Below, in pieces: positions 1 to 6,349 of a stretch of 6,349 nt of DNA (its first letter is position 1; each line of letters opens with the position of its first letter). The position numbers and the translations under genes were made by a program. The stretch is from positions 1 through 6,349 of the forward strand of contig JAAOIF010000068.1 of assembly GCA_015163925.1 (NCBI GenBank), given 5' to 3'. Under the pieces are notes generated by a model. That model was given only the letters and a program-made list of their open reading frames with translations, did no database searches and was not told where the DNA came from. The stretch comes from Candidatus Thioglobus sp. (lineage in GTDB: Bacteria > Pseudomonadota > Gammaproteobacteria > PS1 > Pseudothioglobaceae).

Positions 1-150
1 AGAAAATGTTAAAGCATTTGAGCCAAATTTCCCAGCCGATTGACCGTTACACCGGGCAAGATAAATATACTAATTTATACATAATTCAAAATCCCATCGT
101 CAGCCACAACCAAATTTTCCAAAGTAATTTAGGCGGCGAGAGGGCAGATG
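1..150 (+). repeat. Direct repeat, copy 1 (paralogous GT25 3' region)
   Basis: Aligned without gaps to 819-968 (offset 818), I count 22 mismatches in 150 bases (about 85% identity). A 41-base block is identical, 96-136 against 914-954. A short block before the stop codons also recurs (AAACCACTTA at 297-306 and 1070-1079). The repeat reflects tandem gene duplication and probably extends left of the window. Confidence 0.95.
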
Positions 151-323
151 AGAGAAGCGAGGTTTCAGGCGAAAAACCGACAAAAACTTTAACCAGAAAA
201 CTTACTGATTTTTTCGGTGTGTCCGGTTTTTTGCTTGAAATTTTGCAAGCACAAAGAAAGTTAAAAGGTAAGTTTATAGCCAAATTTAATAGAATAAAAC
301 CACTTATAAAATACCATAAATGA
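1..323 (+). CDS. GT25-family LPS/LOS glycosyltransferase, C-terminal part (5' end outside window)
   Basis: This is the last ~106 codons of a gene that begins left of the window. The ATG at position 6 is not the start: it aligns with Met169 of the complete paralogue that follows, and the preceding Lys codon is shared too. The family (Glyco_transf_25, LOS galactosyltransferase-like) transfers a sugar from a nucleotide donor to a growing LOS or glycan chain at the cytoplasmic membrane. Visible here are the conserved C-terminal stretch with QPIDRYTG and the block SHNQIFQSNLGGERAD, both almost unchanged in the neighbour. The catalytic Asp-rich region lies outside the window. The tail is 15 residues longer than the paralogue's, best explained by two small indels (about 4 and 11 residues) after GGERAD, and it ends in a basic helix-like segment finishing PLIKYHK, against PLRKYHI in the neighbour. 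Its TGA overlaps the next start (ATGA), so the two genes are probably co-transcribed and translationally coupled. Donor and acceptor sugars are unknown. Confidence 0.88.
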   Translation, partial: KMLKHLSQISQPIDRYTGQDKYTNLYIIQNPIVSHNQIFQSNLGGERADERSEVSGEKPTKTLTRKLTDFFGVSGFLLEILQAQRKLKGKFIAKFNRIKPLIKYHK

Positions 324-1096
324 ACATTCCAATTTTTATTATAAATCTTAAAAAAGACGCAAAGAGAAAGCAATATATGCAAAATCTCTTGGCGAAATTT
401 TCCCTCAAAGCTAAATTTATTGAGGCAGTGGATGGAAAATTATTATCTACTAAAACCATCAAAAATATTTACTCAGAAAAGCAATCAATCAAAAACATAA
501 ATCGTGGAATGACTAAAGGCGAAATCGGCTGTGTTCTAAGCCATAAAAACATTTATGAGCAAATGATTTTGGATAATTTGCCAGTAATATTAGTGTTAGA
601 AGATGATGCCGATTTTGATGATAAATTATTAGATTTTATCCAGCAAATTGATAATTTACCTAAAAATTGGCAATTAATCCATCTCGGCGTGCATTTTTAT
701 CAAGAGCAAATGAGGCATAATATTTGGTATGGCAAAAGGCTCAAAAGCCATACTCTTCGCCGCTTTACTGAGATTAGATATGGAACTCACGGCTACTTGA
801 TAAATAATTCTGGTGCTAAGAAAATGTTAAAGCATTTACATCAAATTTCCCAGCCGATTGACCACTATACCGGAGATGATAAATTTATTAATTTATATGC
901 TTTGCAAAATTCTATCGTCAGCCACAACCAAATTTTCCAAAGTAATTTAGGCGGTGAGCGGGCAGATGATATAAGCAAAAATATAACAAAATCTTTCAAA
1001 CACAAACTTGCTAATTTCTTAGCTTTAAATGATTTTTTAGCCAATCTGAGAACACTTAGACAAAGGCTAAAACCACTTAGAAAATATCATATTTAG
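320..1096 (+). CDS. GT25-family LPS/LOS glycosyltransferase
   Basis: This is a complete 258-residue protein, a normal length for the family. It is predicted to transfer a sugar (galactose in several characterised relatives) from a nucleotide donor onto LOS or another surface glycan, on the cytoplasmic side of the inner membrane. GT25 hallmarks appear in order: IFIINLKKD at the N-terminus (residues 5-13), EAVDG at 35-39, GEIGCVLSH at 67-75, the acidic LEDDADF centred on 94-98 (the likely metal/nucleotide-sugar site), YGTHGYLI at 154-161 followed by GAKKML, and QPIDHYTG around 178-185. There is no signal peptide or membrane span; the C-terminus is basic and could bind membrane. The start is set by the 4-base ATGA overlap with the upstream GT25 gene and by the family-typical N-terminus. 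No convincing Shine-Dalgarno precedes it, which fits translational coupling. It is a tandem paralogue of its upstream neighbour. The specificity cannot be inferred. Confidence 0.93.
   Translation: MNIPIFIINLKKDAKRKQYMQNLLAKFSLKAKFIEAVDGKLLSTKTIKNIYSEKQSIKNINRGMTKGEIGCVLSHKNIYEQMILDNLPVILVLEDDADFDDKLLDFIQQIDNLPKNWQLIHLGVHFYQEQMRHNIWYGKRLKSHTLRRFTEIRYGTHGYLINNSGAKKMLKHLHQISQPIDHYTGDDKFINLYALQNSIVSHNQIFQSNLGGERADDISKNITKSFKHKLANFLALNDFLANLRTLRQRLKPLRKYHI
819..968 (+). repeat. Direct repeat, copy 2 (paralogous GT25 3' region)
   Basis: Partner of the repeat at 1-150, with 128 of 150 bases identical by hand count and a perfect 41-base block at 914-954. The identical block encodes the conserved SHNQIFQSNLGG segment, so both purifying selection and recent gene conversion could explain it. 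Confidence 0.95.
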
Positions 1097-1106
1097 CCAG
1101 TATAAT
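1077..1106 (+). promoter_or_regulatory. Possible sigma70-type promoter before the GT32-GT2 gene (weak)
   Basis: A perfect TATAAT lies at 1101-1106, only 7 bases before the ATG at 1114. A poor -35 match (TTAGAA, 1077-1082) sits 18 bases upstream, overlapping the end of the GT25 gene. Initiation would fall at or next to the start codon, giving a leaderless or nearly leaderless mRNA. In AT-rich DNA such a match can occur by chance, and the gene may simply be read through from the GT25 genes. Confidence 0.2.
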
Positions 1107-1113
1107 AATTCTT

Positions 1114-2781
1114 ATGCAAAAAAAACCCATTATTCAATCCCTGTGGATTGGTGCAAAATTATCTCAAATTGAGCAACTTTGTATTGCTTCTTTTATTCAT
1201 CACGGGCATCAGTTTCATCTCTACACTTACGGCAAAGTGGCTGGTGTGCCTGAATCTGTGCAAATAAAAGATGCAAATAAAATCATTCCAGAACAAGAAA
1301 TTTTTACAACTGATAGGGGCTATGCTCATTTTGCCGATTGGTTTCGCTGGCAGCTGCTTTATCAAAAGGGCGGATTTTGGGTTGATATGGATATGGTTGC
1401 CCTCAAGCCGTTTGAGTTTGAGGAAGAAATTATATTTGGTTATCAGGATAAATGGCTTATAAATATTGCCGTTTTGCGTTTTCCGCCTAAACATAAATTA
1501 TGCAAATTTTTAGCCGATGCCGCTCAAAACCCTAATAAGCTGCTGCCTTACGACTCGGCAAAAGACAAAAAAAGCAAAATTATACATATTATAAAGGAAA
1601 TGATTAAAAAAATTATTGGCAAAAATGGCGACTGGAAAAATCCTTATAGAAATGGTCCGGACAATTTTACTTTGGCACTCAAGCATTTTAATTTAGCCTC
1701 TCTTGCCAAGTCTGCCGCTTATTTCTATCCAGTAACTTGGCAAAATTGTGGCGACATTTTTGATGAAAAATTTGCCGATAATACTAATTTATTACAAAAT
1801 TCCTACGCCATTCATTTGTGGAATGAAGCGCTAAAATGGCAATCCATTGATAAAAACGCCTCGTTTCCGCAAAAATCATTATTTGAGCAACTCAAGGCAA
1901 AATATAATATTAAAAATGATGCTAATTATATCTCTCATCAAAAGTTAGTTTCGGTCTATATGCCGACCAAAAATCGCTTAGATTTAGCCACTCGGGCAAT
2001 TCAATCAGTGCTACGGCAAACCTATAAAAACATTGAGCTAATCGTGGTTGATGATGGCTCAGAAATTGACCAATTCAAACAACTTAAAGCTAATTTCAAA
2101 GGTCAAAAAAGCATCATTTTTCTTAGCAATAAAAAATCTTTAGGGGCTTGTGAAAGCAGAAATAAAGCCATCAAATCTGCCAAAGGCGAGTTTATAACCG
2201 GACTCGATGACGATGATTATTTTACCGATGAAAAACGCATTTCCTACTTTGTAAATGCTTGGGAACACTTAGAAAATAAGGCTTCTGGGCTATTTGATAC
2301 TTCCACAACAATAACGCCTAATGGCAAAAATCAATGGAATAAAAAACTCAGCGTCAGCCGAGATGATTTAAAAAATGTAAATCATATTGGCTGTCAAATT
2401 TTTGCACCAACTAAGGCTTTTACAGCTGCCGGTTTGTTTGATTCAGAAATGCCCGCTTGGCAGGATTGGGATTTGTGGTTTAGAATGGCTGCCGAAAATA
2501 AACCCTTTATAAATATCAATAAAAATACCTATTTATCTGATATGTGCCATAATTTTGATAGGATTTCTGAGAAACCTGAGGCGCAAATTCGCTTGGCAAA
2601 AGAGCGATTATCAGCCAAAATGCTGCCGCTAAATTTATACAATAAAGCTGGAATGACTGCCGCTCTTTTAGCGTATCCACAGGTCAAATCTACTCCAACA
2701 GAATTTGCATTATCAATGCTTTTTCGCCTGCCTGTGAGACTCAAAATTATAATAAAACGGATAGTATTTGGAGCAAAATAA
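1114..2781 (+). CDS. Two-domain glycosyltransferase (GT32-like DXD domain fused to GT2 domain)
   Basis: This 555-residue protein carries two different glycosyltransferase folds and probably adds two sugars in succession to a surface glycan. Residues ~1-245 resemble GT32 / capsular-polysaccharide-type transferases: HFADWFRWQLLYQKGG (72-87) leads into the DXD metal-binding motif D91-M92-D93, with NGPDNFT (180-186) and AIHLWNE (232-238) further on. After a short linker, residues ~278-520 form a GT2 (GT-A) domain: VSVYMPTKNR (279-288), VVDDGS (311-316), the DXD-equivalent cluster D365-D368, and QDWDLWFRM (450-458), the ED/QDWDLW-type acceptor and catalytic motif. The C-terminus is basic and hydrophobic (RLPVRLKIIIKR), suiting peripheral attachment to the inner membrane. 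All key acidic residues are present, so both domains look active. The gene follows the GT25 gene by 17 bases on the same strand and is probably part of that operon. No clear Shine-Dalgarno is seen; the start is supported by the IQSLWIG family N-terminus. An A8 tract occupies codons 2-4. Sugar specificity is unknown. Confidence 0.92.
   Translation: MQKKPIIQSLWIGAKLSQIEQLCIASFIHHGHQFHLYTYGKVAGVPESVQIKDANKIIPEQEIFTTDRGYAHFADWFRWQLLYQKGGFWVDMDMVALKPFEFEEEIIFGYQDKWLINIAVLRFPPKHKLCKFLADAAQNPNKLLPYDSAKDKKSKIIHIIKEMIKKIIGKNGDWKNPYRNGPDNFTLALKHFNLASLAKSAAYFYPVTWQNCGDIFDEKFADNTNLLQNSYAIHLWNEALKWQSIDKNASFPQKSLFEQLKAKYNIKNDANYISHQKLVSVYMPTKNRLDLATRAIQSVLRQTYKNIELIVVDDGSEIDQFKQLKANFKGQKSIIFLSNKKSLGACESRNKAIKSAKGEFITGLDDDDYFTDEKRISYFVNAWEHLENKASGLFDTSTTITPNGKNQWNKKLSVSRDDLKNVNHIGCQIFAPTKAFTAAGLFDSEMPAWQDWDLWFRMAAENKPFININKNTYLSDMCHNFDRISEKPEAQIRLAKERLSAKMLPLNLYNKAGMTAALLAYPQVKSTPTEFALSMLFRLPVRLKIIIKRIVFGAK
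1118..1125 (+). repeat. A8 homopolymer at codons 2-4 of the GT32-GT2 gene
   Basis: The coding sequence begins ATG CAA AAA AAA CCC, giving eight consecutive A residues. By reading it, loss of one A leads to a stop within about 50 codons and gain of one A to a stop within about 20 codons. Slippage would therefore silence the gene. A8 is short for a contingency locus and common in AT-rich genomes. Confidence 0.5.
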
Positions 2782-2791
2782 TTCTCCAAAT
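2766..2791. terminator. Candidate bidirectional terminator hairpin between convergent genes
   Basis: A perfect 8-bp inverted repeat (ATTTGGAG at 2766-2773, CTCCAAAT at 2784-2791) encloses a 10-base loop. It spans the last codons and stop of the glycosyltransferase gene and lies 5 bases beyond the helicase stop, where a shared terminator would be expected. Against the call, the stem is AT-rich and no T-run follows directly in either direction. On the - strand a T-rich stretch starts only about 7 bases further on. Confidence 0.4.
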
Positions 2792-2796
2792 TATGG

Positions 2797-5700
2797 CTAA
2801 ATCTCAATCAGCTGGCTCGCCGCCGGGCAATACAGCGCTGATTTTATCTCATTAGAATAAATCTGCGCTAAGGCATTTTTGTAAAATAATAATTGCTCTG
2901 AGTGAGCAGATTTTTGCCGACTGATAAATTCCTCAAGGCTCTCAGAGGCTGCCGGCTCGGCGGTTTTAAAATCAATAATCCACAAAATATTATCATCAAT
3001 AAATAATCGGTCAATGACAATATTTGAGTCATCAATAACAAATTCTGCCTCAGTTAAAGTGGAAGTTCTGGCTTTAAAAATCCAATCAAATTTTGCATCA
3101 TTTTTGGTATTATCAAGCAATTTTAAAATGAAATTCTGCCAGTGTAAAATCTCAGAATTTGGAGTTCCAAGCTCAATTAGCCTTGCAGAAATATTAGTAA
3201 TACTGGGCGAAAACAAGCCAAATTCATAATACTGATGCAGCAAAGTTCCAAGCAAACTTTTGAATAATCGCTCAAAATTTGGCTGATATTCTAACGCCTC
3301 GCCGCGGATTTTAGTAGTAATTTTCGGTGGCGTTTTCAAGTGTTTGAAGCGTTGTAATTTTGGCGGATTTATTACTTCTGGCTCTAAATTAGTCTGAATA
3401 TTCGGCTCAGGCAACTGCTCAAAATCCTTTTGATAAAATGGAAAAAGCAAAGCCAGCAGGCTGTTTGCCGCCGCCTTGCCAGATTTATTTGCCTCGCCCA
3501 GCAGGTGCAAATTTCGCCTCGCCCGAGTCATCGCCACATACAAAAGCCGCATAGTTTCAAACTTATTTTGCTGAGAATTAATGAATTTCAAATACTGATA
3601 AGTGCCGCTCTCATCAGCCGCAAATGAGGATTTAATCGGCGCTAATAATAATGAATTATCAGCAAAAACCTTCAAGTGCATAATCGGCGATTTGTCAGTC
3701 GCCGGCGTTCTGCCCAAGCTCGGAATTATCACTGTGTCAAACTCCAAGCCCTTAGCCTGATGAATAGTCATCAGCTTCAGCCGTGCATTTTCACTCGGTG
3801 CATACAAGTCCGCCAGCGCCGCCTCAATCGCAGAAATATTGAGTAATTGCTGGCTCTCACACTCATAAATAATCTGCAAAAATTGATCCTTAATCATCAC
3901 CTCAATAGCCGTTAAGGATTGGCTAATTCCCAACTGCTGCAAGGCATAACTCAATAATTCCACAAAATCAAAACGCCCCTGATTTGCAAAAACTCCTTGC
4001 AAACAATTATGCAAATGCTCGGCGCGAAAACGGCCATCAGCGCTGAGTTTTGCCAGCACTTTTTCATCACTTAATTGCTGATAAATTATGCCCTCAGCGC
4101 AGTCAGATAAAATCAACAAATCATCCAAAATCAGCCCACAGTAAGGCGCTCGTAGCACACTCAGCCACGCCAATTTATCGCCTAAATTCAGCAGAGCTGT
4201 GGTGAGTGAAAATAAATCCCGAACCAGCAAATGGTCTTTTAGCGGCGTGGTTTTTACCCCTTCAAAAGCAATATCTTTCTGCTTCAAAAGTGTAGTAATA
4301 ATTTGCAAATGCGAGCGGTTTCTTACCAAAATTGCCACCTCTAAATCGCCATCAGCAGCGAGTGAATCCTCAACAATTTTCAACACAGTTTGCGCCTGCG
4401 CCTGTGCCTCCCCATAAGCAAATGGATGAAAATTAACGGCTTTTTCATCAGTAATATTTGAGGCAGATTCTGAGGCAAAATAAGAAATTGCGCCCTGATA
4501 AATGTCATCATTTTTTGGAAAAATCCGCTGAAAAAATTGATTATTTTGCTCAACAATACTTTGTGAGGAACGAAAATTAGTGCTAAGAAGCAGCGAAATC
4601 GGCTTAATATTTGCAATTCCTCGAGCCTTAACTTGCAGAAATAATCCCACCTGAGACTCCCGAAATCGGTAAATTGACTGCATCGGGTCGCCGACCAAAA
4701 ATAGCGTTTTCACGCCACCGGGCTGCCACTCGGAAATCAATTTTTCCAGCGTATTAAACTGCGAAGCCGAAGTGTCCTGAAACTCATCAATCAGCAAATG
4801 CTGTAATTTATAATCCAAAAATAACGCCACCTCGCTCACGCCTAAGTGCCCATCTAACGCCTTATTAGCGTTGAGTGCCACAGCAATAAAATCGTGCGCC
4901 TGCTGCTGCTGAAAATAAATATTGAGCTGTGCTGTGCAAATTTTTAACACTTTTGCAATCATCAATAAAGTGTCTGCCTGAGCTTGAGAAAAATCCACAT
5001 CCGGCAGGCTAAACAACTCAAACAGCAAATTTTGCAACTGATTTTGCCCTTCAAGCCCCAGCAAAAAATCAATAAATTCCAGCTTCTGATTTTTCGCCTC
5101 AGCCGCAAAACCATTATTTTTATTCACACTTTCACGCCACTTTTTTTCTTTTTTAGCCTTGCCTTTCAGCAGCAAATCTGCCAGATTTTTCCACACTTCC
5201 AAATCGGCGATTACCGGCTGCGGAATTGATTTTATTTGGGCATAAATCTCCAAAGTATTGGCTTGTAATAACGCAAAAAAATTAGGACTAAAATGCTGTT
5301 TTGCCAGAGCTTCCAAACGAATCAAATGTTGCTCAACAATCAGTCTGGCACTCTCTCTCAACGCCTCAGGATTGAGGCTATCACCGGCATACAGCCGCAT
5401 CAACCACTGGTCTCGCTTGCCCAGCATACTGGTAATCAGGGCGCAAAATCGCTCCACATTATTATCCAAATACAAGAGCAAATCGGCAATCGGCGCGGAA
5501 AATTTTGCATCATCAATTAGCAATAAAGTTTGCTCGGCAGCCTGCCGATAAGCCGCATCCTGCTGCCATTTTTTCTCCATAATCTGATACGGCACTAACT
5601 GCGAATCCAGCGGATAACGATTGCTAATCAGGCTTGCAAGCCCATCAATGGTAACGATTTTCAGGCGCTTCGGATTTTGCAACAACTGCCAATTTTGCTC

Positions 5701-5991
5701 ATCAGAACGCTTCATTACTGCTGCCGCTAAATCAAAAGTGGTCTGCTTATGAGCTAAATCTGGACGCGGATTTTTGCTGGATTTCAACGCCGCCAAAACC
5801 CGCTCGCCCAGCTCATCCACCGCCTTATTTGTGAAAGTCATCGCCATCACATTTTCCGGCTGCTGACAAACCGCCAACAGCTTCAAATACCGCTGCGCCA
5901 ACAATTCCGTCTTGCCCGACCCCGCCGGCGCCTGCACAATAAACGACTTTGTAATATCTAAGGCCCGTGCCCTTTGCTCCAAATCATTCAT
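2797..5991 (-). CDS. AddA/RecB-like UvrD-family helicase with C-terminal nuclease domain
   Basis: This 1064-residue protein is predicted to unwind DNA 3'-5' and degrade it from double-strand ends, preparing it for RecA-dependent recombination in the cytoplasm. SF1A helicase motifs are complete: Walker A APAGSGKT (21-28), Ia TFTNKA (52-57), II IDEFQDT (401-407), III GDPMQSIYRFR (434-444), IV TNFRSS (471-476), V TIHQAKGLEF (742-751) and VI YVAMTRAR (818-825). The C-terminal RecB-type PD-(D/E)XK nuclease keeps H919, D994 (IDRLF), D1007 and K1009 (IIDFKT), Q1033 and Y1037. The 13-residue Asp-Asp spacing matches E. coli RecB as I recall it. The protein is somewhat shorter than typical AddA or RecB (about 1150-1240) but lacks no core motif. 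The start at 5991 is supported by the family-typical N-terminus, although no good Shine-Dalgarno precedes it; its ATG overlaps the stop of the rloB remnant. Such proteins normally work with a second nuclease subunit (AddB) or RecC/RecD; none is visible here. AddA-like is favoured over true RecB, but the symbol is left open. Confidence 0.93.
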   Translation of the reverse strand: MNDLEQRARALDITKSFIVQAPAGSGKTELLAQRYLKLLAVCQQPENVMAMTFTNKAVDELGERVLAALKSSKNPRPDLAHKQTTFDLAAAVMKRSDEQNWQLLQNPKRLKIVTIDGLASLISNRYPLDSQLVPYQIMEKKWQQDAAYRQAAEQTLLLIDDAKFSAPIADLLLYLDNNVERFCALITSMLGKRDQWLMRLYAGDSLNPEALRESARLIVEQHLIRLEALAKQHFSPNFFALLQANTLEIYAQIKSIPQPVIADLEVWKNLADLLLKGKAKKEKKWRESVNKNNGFAAEAKNQKLEFIDFLLGLEGQNQLQNLLFELFSLPDVDFSQAQADTLLMIAKVLKICTAQLNIYFQQQQAHDFIAVALNANKALDGHLGVSEVALFLDYKLQHLLIDEFQDTSASQFNTLEKLISEWQPGGVKTLFLVGDPMQSIYRFRESQVGLFLQVKARGIANIKPISLLLSTNFRSSQSIVEQNNQFFQRIFPKNDDIYQGAISYFASESASNITDEKAVNFHPFAYGEAQAQAQTVLKIVEDSLAADGDLEVAILVRNRSHLQIITTLLKQKDIAFEGVKTTPLKDHLLVRDLFSLTTALLNLGDKLAWLSVLRAPYCGLILDDLLILSDCAEGIIYQQLSDEKVLAKLSADGRFRAEHLHNCLQGVFANQGRFDFVELLSYALQQLGISQSLTAIEVMIKDQFLQIIYECESQQLLNISAIEAALADLYAPSENARLKLMTIHQAKGLEFDTVIIPSLGRTPATDKSPIMHLKVFADNSLLLAPIKSSFAADESGTYQYLKFINSQQNKFETMRLLYVAMTRARRNLHLLGEANKSGKAAANSLLALLFPFYQKDFEQLPEPNIQTNLEPEVINPPKLQRFKHLKTPPKITTKIRGEALEYQPNFERLFKSLLGTLLHQYYEFGLFSPSITNISARLIELGTPNSEILHWQNFILKLLDNTKNDAKFDWIFKARTSTLTEAEFVIDDSNIVIDRLFIDDNILWIIDFKTAEPAASESLEEFISRQKSAHSEQLLFYKNALAQIYSNEIKSALYCPAASQLIEI

Positions 5992-6287
5992 CGGTTTTTG
6001 AGGTTTTGTAAATATTCTATCAATTCGTTGATATTAGTATGCTGATTATTTTTAGCATTGGTGCAAGCAAATGGCATTTTGTCTTTTAAATTATTAAAAA
6101 TATTTACATCGGTTTTATTGTATTTTGGGAAATGTTTTCTGAAGTTTTTATCTCTTCTTAATTCGTCAAATTTTGTAAACGGCTTGTCCGTTTTAATAAA
6201 ATGCAACAGTAAAAAATACTCAAAACAAGGCTCAGAATAAATTGCAAAATAGGTATTTTTAGGCGCTTTTATTTGCTTAATACCTGG
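5988..6287 (-). pseudogene. RloB-like protein, C-terminal remnant (broken gene)
   Basis: The frame is open from just after an in-frame TAA (6288-6290) to a TGA overlapping the helicase start, about 99 codons. It encodes the C-terminal half of an RloB-family protein: IYSEPCFEYFLLLHF (PCFE at 6230-6219; the usual form is PCFE-x-W-x-LLHF, with W replaced by F here), then FPKYNKTD, an alanine/asparagine segment (ACTNAKN) and a final TNINELIEYL helix, in family order. RloB proteins (about 200 residues) occur beside type I restriction-modification genes and AAA ATPases in defence islands. The N-terminal half with its acidic motifs is absent. Upstream of the stop, all three frames on this strand are interrupted within the last 59 bases. 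No ATG precedes the conserved part; the first usable alternative starts (CTG 6209, TTG 6206) would cut through it. The fragment is very AT-rich compared with the helicase. Identification is from motif memory, not a search. Confidence 0.72.
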
Positions 6288-6290
6288 TTA

Positions 6291-6349
6291 TCTTATTTGG
6301 TCTTTTAATAATTACTCCCTAATTTGATACTAATTTAACAAACGCCTCA
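6291..6349. other. AT-rich end of window, no gene recognised
   Basis: All three - strand frames are interrupted within these 59 bases, and no start, RNA gene or repeat is recognisable. Decayed rloB N-terminal sequence could lie here or further right, but nothing readable supports it. Confidence 0.5.

Noticed and set aside
6..323. A stand-alone 105-residue gene starting at ATG 6
   Set aside because: That ATG aligns with an internal Met (169) of the paralogue, and the frame is open to the window edge. It is a truncated GT25 gene, not a small gene.
5141..5154. T7-C-T6 tract in the helicase gene as a slippage or phase-variation site
   Set aside because: It encodes a lysine-rich linker (KAKKEKKW) far into a housekeeping-type gene, and the interrupting C lowers slippage.
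3014..5551. Several short open frames on the + strand opposite the helicase gene
   Set aside because: They are antisense shadows of a strongly supported coding sequence and show no recognisable motifs.
5988..6206. A 72-residue gene starting at TTG 6206
   Set aside because: The RloB similarity continues in frame upstream of this TTG (IYSEPCFEYFLL), so the TTG sits inside a conserved block and is not a natural start. No Shine-Dalgarno precedes it.
6058..6240. A 60-residue + strand frame opposite the rloB remnant
   Set aside because: The opposite strand carries clear RloB motifs, and the + strand peptide has no recognisable feature.
6251..6285. Inverted repeat AGGTATT/AATACCT as a regulatory hairpin
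   Set aside because: It has 7-base arms with a 21-base loop in very AT-rich DNA, inside the degraded gene, so it is probably chance.
1..6349. CRISPR arrays, tRNA/rRNA genes, transposases, attachment sites
   Set aside because: No regularly spaced repeats, tRNA-like cloverleaf, rRNA segments or transposase motifs were seen. The only long direct repeat is the GT25 duplication.

Overview
The window looks like chromosomal DNA of an AT-rich Gram-negative bacterium, most likely a gammaproteobacterium or near relative. The evidence is a group of lipo-oligosaccharide (LOS/LPS)-type glycosyltransferases and a RecB/AddA-type helicase-nuclease whose N-terminus (APAGSGKT close to the start) resembles gammaproteobacterial homologues as I remember them. 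No genus can be assigned from the sequence alone.

Left part (1-2781, + strand): a glycosyltransferase cluster. It has the 3' end of one GT25-family gene, a complete GT25 gene that overlaps it by an ATGA, and, 17 bases later, a 555-residue two-domain enzyme with an N-terminal GT32-like DXD domain and a C-terminal GT2 domain. The two GT25 genes are tandem paralogues: over 150 aligned bases I count 22 mismatches, with one 41-base perfect block. Together the three probably add successive sugars to a surface glycan; the acceptor and sugars cannot be read from the sequence.

Middle and right part (2797-5991, - strand): one large convergent gene for a 1064-residue UvrD-type helicase with a C-terminal RecB-like nuclease domain. 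Both halves keep their key residues, so it should be an active double-strand-break-processing enzyme of the AddA/RecB kind. A perfect 8-bp hairpin spans the 15-base gap between the convergent genes.

Right edge (5988-6349, - strand): directly upstream of the helicase, overlapping its ATG by four bases, is the C-terminal part of an RloB-like protein. RloB is a family of defence islands and restriction-modification neighbourhoods. The fragment has no ATG start, an in-frame stop lies just before the recognisable part, and the expected N-terminal half is not readable in any frame, so it is called a broken gene. Its base composition (about 25% G+C in the part counted) contrasts sharply with the adjoining helicase start (about 56%). 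This is the clearest sign of past rearrangement or gene transfer here. I do not see a complete new system; the best lead is whatever lies to the right of the rloB remnant.
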